Assembly: GCF_013300725.1 (NCBI RefSeq)
Contig: NZ_JAAIMM010000002.1
Location: 124,001-188,000, forward strand
Origin: Allocoprococcus comes
Lineage (GTDB): Bacteria; Bacillota; Clostridia; Lachnospirales; Lachnospiraceae
DNA: 64,000 bases
Direction of reading: 5' to 3'
Position 1 is the stretch's first letter; each line of letters opens with the position of its first letter. The position numbers and the translations under genes were made by a program. Of the stretch, positions 54,070 through 62,598 are shown piece by piece. The notes beneath the pieces are model-generated. The model saw only the letters and a program-made list of their open reading frames with translations. It did not search any database and was not told the DNA's origin.

Positions 54070-54258
54070 TTAAGCTCTTTCAACGCGTCCGGATTTCAGG
54101 CAGCTTGTACATACGTACATTTTCTGTGTTCCGCCGTTTTCCGTTTTAACTCTAACGGATTTTACGTTAGATTTCCACATCTTAGATGATCTTCTATGAG
54201 AGTGACTTACGTTATTTCCGAAATGAGCACCCTTTTCACAAATAGCACATTTAGCCAT
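54070..54258 (-). CDS. rpmB: Ribosomal protein bL28
   Basis: A 62-residue 50S subunit protein. MAKCAICEKGAHFGNNVSHS and the YVCTSCLKSGRVER end contain two CxxC pairs, the zinc-binding form of bL28. SHRRSSKMWKSNVKSVRV is the rRNA-binding middle. The ATG has GGAGG nine bases upstream. Single-gene unit with a promoter at 54322-54350 and a terminator. Confidence 0.98.
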   Translation of the reverse strand: MAKCAICEKGAHFGNNVSHSHRRSSKMWKSNVKSVRVKTENGGTQKMYVCTSCLKSGRVERA

Positions 54259-54321
54259 GATTGCACCTCCTAACGATCTGAAATGTCTGCTTACATATCT
54301 TGCAGACTCACAACAATAATT

Positions 54322-54350
54322 ATTTTAACAGAAACTTTTAACAATTGCAA
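54322..54350 (-). promoter_or_regulatory. Promoter of rpmB
   Basis: TTGCAA (54345-54350) and TAAAAT (54322-54327) on the minus strand, 17 bases apart. Confidence 0.6.
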
Positions 54351-54365
54351 GTGTTATTTTCACTT

Positions 54366-55079
54366 TTATGCATTTTTTGTTTCTTCATTGTGTCCATAAT
54401 AGCCCTCATACTTCTGTGAGCCATAATATTTGTTATAATATCCCTTCTGGTTCTTACGCTCTACCTTGTTAAGGACAACACCAAGAACGGAAACTCCCGA
54501 ATTTTCCAGCTGGTCTTTTACATTCTGCACCAGACGGTATTTTGTCTTACCTGCTTCGACAACAATAATAGCGCCATCACTCTGCCGTCCAATGATTGCC
54601 GCATCAATAACAAGACCAAGCGGCGGGCAGTCAATGATAATATAATCATAGACATTCTTCATGGACTCCAACATACCGGTAAAACGTTTGGATTCCAGAA
54701 GCTCTGTCGGATTCGGAGCCTCCGGTCCGGAAAGAAGAATATGAAATTTCGGAATATTTGTCGCCATAATCACATCTGCAAGCACACACTGTCCGGAGAG
54801 GAAGTGTGACAGCCCTTTATCTGCACCGGTAATCTGAAGTTTCGATGTCATAACAGATTTCCGGATATCCGCATCAACAAGGATCACAGATTTTCCCATG
54901 TCTGCAATTGATTCTGCCAGCGCAACAGAAACAGAGCTTTTCCCCTCTCCCGGCACACAGCTTGTTACAAGAATGACTCTTTTATCATCTCCGCAAAACT
55001 GCAGATTGGTACGCAATGTCCGGATTGCTTCACGCACCCCGTAGCTTTTCTTTTCAATCGATAAATTAACCTTTTTCAC
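54366..55079 (-). CDS. CpsD/CapB-type bacterial tyrosine kinase
   Basis: A 237-residue cytoplasmic BY-kinase that controls polysaccharide chain assembly with a membrane partner. SYGVREAIRTLRTNLQF is the activator-contact region, Walker A is SCVPGEGKSSVSVALAE near residue 45, Walker A' is VILVDADIRKS and Walker B is YIIIDCPPLGLVIDAA. The tail GYYNKYYGSQKYEGYYGHN is the autophosphorylated tyrosine cluster. The start is GTG at 55079. No capsule genes or CapA-type partner lie nearby. Immediately upstream, on the other strand, is a truncated phosphoketolase, so the normal upstream neighbours and promoter of this gene seem to have been lost. Confidence 0.9.
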   Translation of the reverse strand: MKKVNLSIEKKSYGVREAIRTLRTNLQFCGDDKRVILVTSCVPGEGKSSVSVALAESIADMGKSVILVDADIRKSVMTSKLQITGADKGLSHFLSGQCVLADVIMATNIPKFHILLSGPEAPNPTELLESKRFTGMLESMKNVYDYIIIDCPPLGLVIDAAIIGRQSDGAIIVVEAGKTKYRLVQNVKDQLENSGVSVLGVVLNKVERKNQKGYYNKYYGSQKYEGYYGHNEETKNA

Positions 55080-55082
55080 TAA

Positions 55083-56126
55083 AACACCTGGCTTGACACA
55101 GACGACTGTCTTGCAAGAGACGGACGTATCATGGATGGTATGTTAAGTGAACATATGTGTGAAGGATGGTTAGAGGGATATCTTCTGACAGGACGTCACG
55201 GATTCTTCGCAAGCTACGAAGCATTCATCCGTATCGTTGACTCTATGGCAGCACAGCATGCAAAATGGCTGAAAGTCTGCAACCAGCTTTCATGGAGACA
55301 GCCAATTGCTTCTCTGAACTTTATCCTGACATCCAACGTATGGCAGCAGGATCACAATGGATTTACACATCAGGATCCGGGATTCCTGGATCACATTGCC
55401 AACAAAAAGGCAGACGTTGTACGCATGTATTTACCACCGGATACGAACTGCTTACTCTCATGCTTCGACCACTGCATCAAGAGTAAGAACTATGTCAATG
55501 CAATCGTAGCATCTAAGCATCCAAGCTGCCAGTGGCTGACTATGGAACAGGCTGTTAAGCATTGTACACAGGGTATCGGTATCTGGGAATGGGCACGTAA
55601 TGACTGCGGTGAAGAACCGGATGTTGTTATGGCTTGCTGCGGTGACACACCGACACTTGAAATCATGGCTGCTGTTACCATCCTTCGCGATGAAATGCCA
55701 GAACTCAAGATCCGCGTTGTCAATGTAGTCGACCTGTTCAAACTGGAATCTGACCACAAACATCCACATGGATTAAGTGATGCAGAATACGATGCAATCT
55801 TCACAAAAGACAAACCGGTTATCTTCGCATTCCACGGATATCCGACACTGATCCATGAGCTCACTTATGAACGTCATAACCACAACATTTCCGTTCATGG
55901 ATATCAGGAAGAAGGTACGATCACAACACCATTCGATATGCGTGTACAGAACCAGATCGACCGTTTCAACCTGGTAAAAGATGCAATCATGCATCTGCCA
56001 CAGCTTGGTAACAAGGGCTCATTCCTGATTCAGAAGATGAACGACAAACTGGTTGAACACAAACAGTACATTGCTGAATACGGACAGGATCTGGAAGAAA
56101 TCAGAAACTGGGAATGGCATAAATAA
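55083..56126 (+). pseudogene. C-terminal part of a phosphoketolase, 5' half missing
   Basis: The open frame from 55083 to 56126 (first ATG at 55131) encodes the last 345 or so residues of xylulose-5-/fructose-6-phosphate phosphoketolase. The intact enzyme has about 790-820 residues and cleaves a ketose phosphate to acetyl phosphate with TPP. Homology is visible from [16 protein letters not shown] onward, through [54 protein letters not shown] and IRNWEWHK at the end. The stop at 55080 and the BY-kinase start at 55079 sit exactly where the match ends. The TPP-binding N-terminal half is absent from this window. This is a rearrangement product, or an assembly junction. A terminator follows. Confidence 0.85.
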
Positions 56127-56177
56127 CACCAATCGTTTTTCAATCCAAAATTCTACTTTATACTTACAAATATAGAA

Positions 56178-56221
56178 ATGCCCCGGAATTTTATGATCCA
56201 CACATAAAATTCCGGGGCATT
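56178..56221 (+). terminator. Intrinsic terminator after the phosphoketolase remnant
   Basis: An 18-base stem ATGCCCCGGAATTTTATG / CATAAAATTCCGGGGCAT, followed by TCTTCTT on the plus strand. Confidence 0.8.
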
Positions 56222-56294
56222 CTTCTTAGCGTTACCTTTCTTTACATGCTGCCACACCCACACGGCAGACATCTGCTTTGAACTCCCTTTTCTC

Positions 56295-57185
56295 TTAGTT
56301 CTGACTACTTAAGAACTTCTGAAACTCCTTCGATGCAATACTCTGCGGGTACTCCATATCATAGATCAGAATGATGTTTCTGGTCGGAAGCTTTTCTTCC
56401 ACCTCAATCTCAAATACATTTCCCGCCCGTTTTTCTTCTTCGGCAAATTCTTCCGGAACAAAACCGATCCCAAGATTATGCCGGACTGCCGGTAAGATCA
56501 GGTCTGTCGTCGCAAGCTCCATATCCGGTGAGAACTGCAGGCCATGTTCTGCGAAATAATCATTCAGGAATTTTCTCGTAAGTGCTTCCGAAGTCAGACT
56601 GATCCAGGGATACGCCGACAATTCTTCCAAAGAAACTTTTCTCCCTTTCAGTTCTGTATAACGACTCCCTCCGATCAGAACCTCATGATATTCCCGCAGT
56701 TTCTTCATACGCAGCGGCTTATTCACCTGCAGATCCGTTGACACAAACGCCAGATCTACCTTTCCTTCTTTTACAGCGTTCACCGAATCCATGGTACTGT
56801 TATTTAAGATTTTGAAATGCACGTTCGGGTAAATGCTGTTGAACTCCCCCATTGCCCGGAACAGGAAACAATGCAGGGCTGTCTCGGTCGCACTGATATA
56901 GATCGTTCCATTCTCCAGGCTGATCAGATTGCTCAGATCACTCTCCCCTTTAAAGAACTGGGCACATCCTGCCGCCACATAGCTGTAGAAGGTTCTTCCC
57001 TCCGGTGTCAGCTTCATTCCGGATTTGCTTCTGGTAAATAACCGGCAGCCCAATTCATTTTCCAGATTGTGTATCGTTCTCGTCACCGCCGGCTGGCTTG
57101 TCTTTAATACGCTGGATGCTTTCGTAAGATTCTCATACTTTGCCACATAATAAAAAACTTTATAATATTCAAAATTCGAATTCAT
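56295..57185 (-). CDS. LysR-family transcriptional regulator
   Basis: A 296-residue LysR regulator. The N-terminal winged helix has YYVAKYENLTKASSVLKTSQ followed by PAVTRTIHNLENELGCRLF. The C-terminal effector domain starts after residue 90 and contains IYPNVHFKILNNSTMDSVNAV and LGIGFVPEEFA. The ATG has GGAGAGG upstream. It lies downstream of the NCS2 permease gene on the same strand with a gap of about 260 bases, and may regulate it; the effector is unknown. Confidence 0.93.
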   Translation of the reverse strand: MNSNFEYYKVFYYVAKYENLTKASSVLKTSQPAVTRTIHNLENELGCRLFTRSKSGMKLTPEGRTFYSYVAAGCAQFFKGESDLSNLISLENGTIYISATETALHCFLFRAMGEFNSIYPNVHFKILNNSTMDSVNAVKEGKVDLAFVSTDLQVNKPLRMKKLREYHEVLIGGSRYTELKGRKVSLEELSAYPWISLTSEALTRKFLNDYFAEHGLQFSPDMELATTDLILPAVRHNLGIGFVPEEFAEEEKRAGNVFEIEVEEKLPTRNIILIYDMEYPQSIASKEFQKFLSSQN

Positions 57186-57448
57186 ATGCCTCTCCTTTGC
57201 TGTCTCATTTCCTCAGTTTTGTCTGTCGTAAGTATAGCATTCATTTTTATTCTTACAATCATAAGCATCCGTCCTTTTTTACATAAAAAAATCGTTCCAG
57301 AACCTTACCGGTTCAAACCGTTTTTTCAGTTCTTTTGCCATCACATTCCGGTCTGACTTTTCAATATACACATCATTCCTACAACCGGGAATGCTTTGCA
57401 AATGGTGCCTGCGACTGTGCAGATTGGATAGGGGATATTTTATCACGT
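57186..57448. other. Intergenic stretch between the LysR gene and the NCS2 permease
   Basis: About 260 bases without a gene. It should contain the LysR promoter and any site for autoregulation. I see no convincing terminator or repeat beyond a minor CGGTT/AACCG pair near 57309-57320. Confidence 0.3.
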
Positions 57449-58849
57449 TTACAAATCTGTTGTTTTTTTCTTCGGAAGACAGAGACTTAAGATCAATGAC
57501 ACCACAAACACACCTGCAACTGCATTTCCATTAAAAATATCTCCTACCTCCTTCGGAAATGCGGAAAAGAAGTTTCCGGAAGTCTGTGTCAGTCCGACAC
57601 CGATACAGAATGCCAGCGATACGATGATCATGGTTCTGTCATCAAACACACACTCTTTGAGCATCTTGATCCCTTCATACATGATCGATCCGAACATCAT
57701 AACCGTACAGCCTCCAAGCACTGCCTGCGGAAGTGAGTTAAAAAATGCACCCAGTGGTGGGAACAAAGAGGCGAGGATCAGGATCAGCGCGCCCATCAGA
57801 ATGGTAAAACGGTTAATGACTCCTGTCATCGTGACAAGCCCGATATTCTGACTGAAAGAAGTAAGCGGCAGACAGCCAAAACATCCTGAAATCGCACTGG
57901 AGAATCCATCCACGGCAAGAGACCCCTGCAGTTCTTCCATCTTGATATCCCGCCCCAGCGCACCGGTACACACTGCGGTAGTTGCACCTGTTGTCTCTGC
58001 TGCCGATACCAGGAAAACAATTGCAATGGTAAAGAATGCTCCCAGATCAAAGACCGGTTTATGGGAAGTAAAAAATACAAGCTTTGGAAGGCTGAACACA
58101 CCGACCTGTTCAATCGTCTTTGTAATTCCTGAGAAATCGACCATCGGCGCAATCCCCACCACAGTAAATACAATTGACAGAAGATAACCGCAGACCAGAC
58201 CAACCAGTACGTTCAGGTTCTTGTATACGCCTTTTAACAGATAACGGGCAGCCAGACACACAACCAGTGTGAAAAATCCGACCATAAGATGGTACCACGC
58301 TCCAAAATCTTCTGCCCCATTTCCACCGCCCCAGGAATCCATTCCTACCGACAGAAGGGAAAGTCCAATCGCAATTACCACACATGCCGATACTACCGGC
58401 GTCAGGAACCGTTTCCAGTATTTGGCACTCATTCCTACCAGTCCCTCAAAAATACCTCCGGCGATCACCGCACCAACCATTCCTTCATATCCAAGTTCCG
58501 GATTGGTACAGATCATCAGCAGACTCCCAAGAAAGGTAAAACTGACTCCCATAACGATCGGAAGTCTGGAACCAATCTTCCATACCGGGTAAAGCTGCAG
58601 ACAGGTCCCGATCCCCGCCGCAAACATCGCGCACTGCAGAAGCTGTGTAATTTCAGCAGCACTTAAGTGATTCTCCGATCCTCTCACAAATGCCGCACTG
58701 CACACGATCAGTACCGGTGCCAGATTCGACACAAACATTGCCAGCACATGCTGGAGTCCGAACGGAATCGCCTTTTTAACCGGCACTCTTCCGTTCAGAC
58801 AGTAAATATTTTCCTCTCTCACCGCTTTTGTATTTTTCTCTTTATCCAT
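57449..58849 (-). CDS. Nucleobase:cation symporter-2 (xanthine/uric acid-type permease)
   Basis: A 466-residue membrane protein of the NCS2 (UraA/PbuX/PucK) family. It starts with PFGLQHVLAMFVSNLAPVLI and has the signature LTSFSQNIGLVTMTGVINR near residue 335 and GGCTVMMFGSIMYEGIKML. The QNIGLVTMTG form is nearer to the xanthine/urate group than to uracil permeases. It starts 25 bases after the stop of the large ABC gene and may be cotranscribed with it. Confidence 0.92.
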   Translation of the reverse strand: MDKEKNTKAVREENIYCLNGRVPVKKAIPFGLQHVLAMFVSNLAPVLIVCSAAFVRGSENHLSAAEITQLLQCAMFAAGIGTCLQLYPVWKIGSRLPIVMGVSFTFLGSLLMICTNPELGYEGMVGAVIAGGIFEGLVGMSAKYWKRFLTPVVSACVVIAIGLSLLSVGMDSWGGGNGAEDFGAWYHLMVGFFTLVVCLAARYLLKGVYKNLNVLVGLVCGYLLSIVFTVVGIAPMVDFSGITKTIEQVGVFSLPKLVFFTSHKPVFDLGAFFTIAIVFLVSAAETTGATTAVCTGALGRDIKMEELQGSLAVDGFSSAISGCFGCLPLTSFSQNIGLVTMTGVINRFTILMGALILILASLFPPLGAFFNSLPQAVLGGCTVMMFGSIMYEGIKMLKECVFDDRTMIIVSLAFCIGVGLTQTSGNFFSAFPKEVGDIFNGNAVAGVFVVSLILSLCLPKKKTTDL

Positions 58850-58874
58850 CTTCCTTTTTCCTTCATTCTCCCTT

Positions 58875-61800
58875 TTATTCTGTCCGAAGTGCTGTCACCG
58901 GATCACTTTTTGCCGCCTTTCTTGAAGGGATGATTCCGCCAAGCAGAGTCAGTCCGATACTTAAAAGAATCAGCACCACCGCCGGAAGTACCGGTAAAAA
59001 CGCATTGACTTTGTTATTATCTGCCACCGCATGGATGATCATATTTCCAGGGATCAGAAGCAACAGTGACAGTCCAATCCCGATCAGTCCGGCACAAAGC
59101 CCGATGATAAAGGTCTCCGCATTAAATACCTGGGACACATTTCCCTTGGATGCCCCGATCGCACGCAGGATTCCGATCTCTTTCTTTCGCTCCAGTACAC
59201 TGATGTAGGTGATCACTCCGATCATGATCGAAGATACGACAAGGGAAATCGCCACAAACGCAATCAGCACGTAACTGATGATATCCACAATATTCGTCAC
59301 CGAGGACATCAGCGTTCCGACGATATCGGTATAGGTAATCACCTGTTCTTCTTTCCCTTCTTTTTCCATCTGACTGTTATAGGAATCCAGAATCTTTACT
59401 ACTTCTTCCTTACTCTCAAAATCTGTCGGATAGATGGAAATCTGGCTTGGATTGTCAAAATCCGCATATCCCAGCTTCTGAAGATTATTGTCGTAAGAAG
59501 CAGTTGCACTCATCGTCATCGATGTCATCAGTTCTGCCAGATCATCCGTCGTCATATTCATCTGGAATGCCTTTGCAAATGCTTCCGTATCAATTTTCAT
59601 CGAGCTTCCAAGCATATTCTGCAGCTGGGTTCCTACATTTCCCATTGCCGCCTGCATGGCGTTTCCGATTCCACCTGTGATCTGGGTGACAATCTGGTTC
59701 ATTGCTGAAGTAATCTGCGTTTCAATCGCACCGGAAATCGCTCCGGTATAAGCTCCCATTACCTTTGACATGTAACTTCCCATCGCCGCACCAAGCTGAC
59801 TCTCCAGCTGATTCAGGTCGATCACTTCGGAAAGCCCGCTCATCAGACGCTGCTTTCCATCTGCCGTGGCAAGATAATTCAGAAAATGCTCTCCCATCTT
59901 CGTCGGATCTGCCTTTCCATTTGCCGCAGCATATGCCGAATAACCGCCGGCAAGTTCTCTTGCCAGCTTTGTCAGCTGATCCGAAGTAATATTTACCACC
60001 GTATCCCCGAACGTCTCCTGCTGCCATGCATCCATAATCGCTTTGGCTTCTGGTGTCTGCAGATATTCCATCAGATGCTCTGCAAAGGTATCCGGATCCG
60101 TATAGCCGTTCGCTTTCGCATATTCCTGATAACCAGCCATTACCTGCCGTACCAGCTCCTGCATCTGATCAGTCGTAATCTGAAAACCACCAGCATTTTC
60201 AATGATTTCTCTTAAATTTTCTTTCAGGATCTTCTGTGCATCATCTGTGGTCAGATAATCCATAAAATCCCCTGCCAGATTGGAATAATCTGCCTCCGGA
60301 TGGGATTTTACATACTCCTGATACCCTTCCAGAACGCTTGCGGACAGCTTCTGCATCCCGCCCGGTTTCACGGTAAGATCCAGACTACCGATCATATCTC
60401 CCAGATTCATCTGCGGCATCCCGGACACATCCAGATCGATCTGATCCAGATTCACCATACCGGACAGATCCAGGGAATTTCCGCCCATCTGGAATGCATT
60501 TCCCAGATTCAGGGAGTCTGCCGCTAAAAGATTACCAGAAAATCCATCTGAAAGCGCACTGTCATCAAATCCAAAGGCTTTCTGAAGTGCATCCTCATCG
60601 ACCGTAAACAGGCTGTTCTCATCCAGTCCGTTCTTCTCTTCTGTACTTCCAAACTGCTCTCCGGTAAAGACATTCTTTGACGGATTTTTCAGCTGGTCTT
60701 TGACAATCTCACTTTTTGCCGCCTCTTTTGCCACATGCTCTGTCAGACTCTGTGGATAACCAATCCCCGGTGTCAGGGCAGACGCATTTGCATCCTCCGA
60801 TGCCTGCACGATACCGACAATTTTCAGGGCTTCCCCGTTATCAACCAGCTTTTTCATATAATCCGTATTATCGGATTTGTCCTTCCAGACCTTATACTGG
60901 CTGTCATATTCGTAGCAATCCGATACGTTGACCAGCTTGAAGGTCTTCCCTAAAATATCCTCATATGTGTAATCGCCAATATCCGCCGGCGTATTTACAT
61001 CTTCCTCGTTGATAAACTCCTGGATCATCTCGTCCAGTTCCATCTGATCCCTGAGTCCCAGTGTATAGAGGAGGAAATCACTCATGCCTCCATTTGGAGT
61101 CAGCACCAGCACACATTCGTTATAACTTTGTGGCCAGCGTCCCTCTTTCACATCATACTGATTCTCGTACAGGCTTTCTGTCTTCGGCATCTCATAGAAC
61201 ACATTGGTGCTCATCATAGACGACATCAGACTGCTGGTGCTTGCACCGGAACCGATTCCCAGTGCTTCAAAGGATTTGTCCGGATTCACCTGCCGGACTG
61301 AACCATCTTTATTCTGCCGGAAGATCCGCGGGGAAATGCTATAGGAATATTCCACTGCACTGGTGTAATCCTCAATCCCGCTTTTGCCGTCATCCAGGTA
61401 TTCTTTCAGGGATTTCAGATCATTGGAATCCATCGTGGAAAACATATTGGTCATCACCTGCATGACCTTGACTTCCCCGTCTTTTTTTGTCTCCTTTTTA
61501 TCAGTACTGCCCGAACCGCTGTCCATATTCCCCACCATCATGGAAGTCATGTCAAATCCGGTGCTCTGGATCTGAAGCGGATACTCGGAAAGGGTCTCTT
61601 CCTCGATCGACTTAATATAGGCATTCACTCCATTGGAAAGTGCCAGGATCAGTGCAATTCCTATGATTCCGATGGATCCGGCAAACGAAGTCAAAAGGGT
61701 TCTTGCTTTCTTTGTCTTTAAGTTATTAAAACTTAAGGAAAGTGCCGTCAGAAAGGACATCGATGATTTCCCCATGTTCTTATGCTCCGGCTCCTTCATG

Positions 61801-62492
61801 ACCGCTTCATTGACATAAAATTCGTCCGTATCCGAGCGGATCTTTCCGTCCTTGAGTGTGACAATACGGGTTGCATATTCTTCGGCAAGCTCCGGGTTAT
61901 GTGTGACCATCACAACCAGCCGGTCCTTTGCCACCTCTTTTAAAAGTTCCATAACCTGCACACTGGTCGCCGTGTCCAGTGCCCCGGTCGGCTCATCAGC
62001 AAGCAGGATATCCGGATCGTTGACCAGTGCACGGGCGATTGCCACCCTCTGCATCTGTCCGCCTGACATCTGGCTCGGTCTCTTATGCAACTGCTCTCCA
62101 AGACCAACTTTTTTCAGAGCCTCGATCGCTCTCTTTTTCCGTTCTTCCTTCCCGATCCCGGAAATAGTCAGTGCCAGCTCCACGTTGGCAAGCACTGTCT
62201 GATGCGGAATCAGATTATAACTCTGAAATACAAAACCAATGGTATGATTCCGATAGGAATCCCAATCTCTGTCTTTATATTTTTTCGTGGAAATCCCGTT
62301 GATGATCAGATCACCACTATCGTACCGATCCAGTCCACCGATGATGTTAAGAAGCGTCGTCTTTCCCGAACCACTCGGTCCCAGGATCGCAACAAATTCA
62401 TTGTCCCTGAGATTCAGGCTTACATCATCCAGTGCCTTCTGTACCAGCGTACCTGTACGGTATTCTTTGCAGATATGTTGAATTTGAAGCAT
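58875..62492 (-). CDS. Very large MacB/FtsX-like ABC transporter, ATPase-permease fusion
   Basis: About 1205 residues. Residues 1-225 form a LolD/MacB-type ATPase: Walker A LGPSGSGKTTLLNIIGG, signature MSGGQMQRVAIARAL, Walker B ILLADEPTGALD. A helix near 270-290 (SFAGSIGIIGIALILALSNG) anchors an extracytoplasmic domain of about 770 residues. The C-terminus carries three helices of the FtsX fold (YVLIAFVAISLVVSSIMIGV, then LERKKEIGILRAIGASKGNV). Within the outer domain lie three tandem copies of a 50-60-residue unit (about 714-765, 775-830, 836-885) of GYQEYxKxx and DYLxT/EYLQT type. Such proteins are usually mechanotransmission or peptide exporters. The ATG at 62492 has AAAAGGAGA upstream, inside a hairpin (62498-62560). 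Confidence 0.92.
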   Translation of the reverse strand: MLQIQHICKEYRTGTLVQKALDDVSLNLRDNEFVAILGPSGSGKTTLLNIIGGLDRYDSGDLIINGISTKKYKDRDWDSYRNHTIGFVFQSYNLIPHQTVLANVELALTISGIGKEERKKRAIEALKKVGLGEQLHKRPSQMSGGQMQRVAIARALVNDPDILLADEPTGALDTATSVQVMELLKEVAKDRLVVMVTHNPELAEEYATRIVTLKDGKIRSDTDEFYVNEAVMKEPEHKNMGKSSMSFLTALSLSFNNLKTKKARTLLTSFAGSIGIIGIALILALSNGVNAYIKSIEEETLSEYPLQIQSTGFDMTSMMVGNMDSGSGSTDKKETKKDGEVKVMQVMTNMFSTMDSNDLKSLKEYLDDGKSGIEDYTSAVEYSYSISPRIFRQNKDGSVRQVNPDKSFEALGIGSGASTSSLMSSMMSTNVFYEMPKTESLYENQYDVKEGRWPQSYNECVLVLTPNGGMSDFLLYTLGLRDQMELDEMIQEFINEEDVNTPADIGDYTYEDILGKTFKLVNVSDCYEYDSQYKVWKDKSDNTDYMKKLVDNGEALKIVGIVQASEDANASALTPGIGYPQSLTEHVAKEAAKSEIVKDQLKNPSKNVFTGEQFGSTEEKNGLDENSLFTVDEDALQKAFGFDDSALSDGFSGNLLAADSLNLGNAFQMGGNSLDLSGMVNLDQIDLDVSGMPQMNLGDMIGSLDLTVKPGGMQKLSASVLEGYQEYVKSHPEADYSNLAGDFMDYLTTDDAQKILKENLREIIENAGGFQITTDQMQELVRQVMAGYQEYAKANGYTDPDTFAEHLMEYLQTPEAKAIMDAWQQETFGDTVVNITSDQLTKLARELAGGYSAYAAANGKADPTKMGEHFLNYLATADGKQRLMSGLSEVIDLNQLESQLGAAMGSYMSKVMGAYTGAISGAIETQITSAMNQIVTQITGGIGNAMQAAMGNVGTQLQNMLGSSMKIDTEAFAKAFQMNMTTDDLAELMTSMTMSATASYDNNLQKLGYADFDNPSQISIYPTDFESKEEVVKILDSYNSQMEKEGKEEQVITYTDIVGTLMSSVTNIVDIISYVLIAFVAISLVVSSIMIGVITYISVLERKKEIGILRAIGASKGNVSQVFNAETFIIGLCAGLIGIGLSLLLLIPGNMIIHAVADNNKVNAFLPVLPAVVLILLSIGLTLLGGIIPSRKAAKSDPVTALRTE

Positions 62493-62497
62493 AAAAA

Positions 62498-62560
62498 TTC
62501 TCCTTTTAAGTTGTAACTCATGAAACACGTATGTTTCATTGTACACCCTTAAAAGGAGAA
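62498..62560 (-). promoter_or_regulatory. Nested hairpin covering the ribosome site of the ABC gene
   Basis: Perfect 13-base arms TTCTCCTTTTAAG and CTTAAAAGGAGAA (on the minus strand the 3' arm is the Shine-Dalgarno AAAAGGAGA). Inside, around the same centre, is a perfect palindrome ATGAAACA/TGTTTCAT (62520-62539), with TGTA/TACA pairs between. Pairing would hide the ribosome site six bases before the ATG. Confidence 0.75.
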
Positions 62561-62598
62561 AATCATGTCTTTTAGAAAAATTTAATTCTTTTTAGTCT

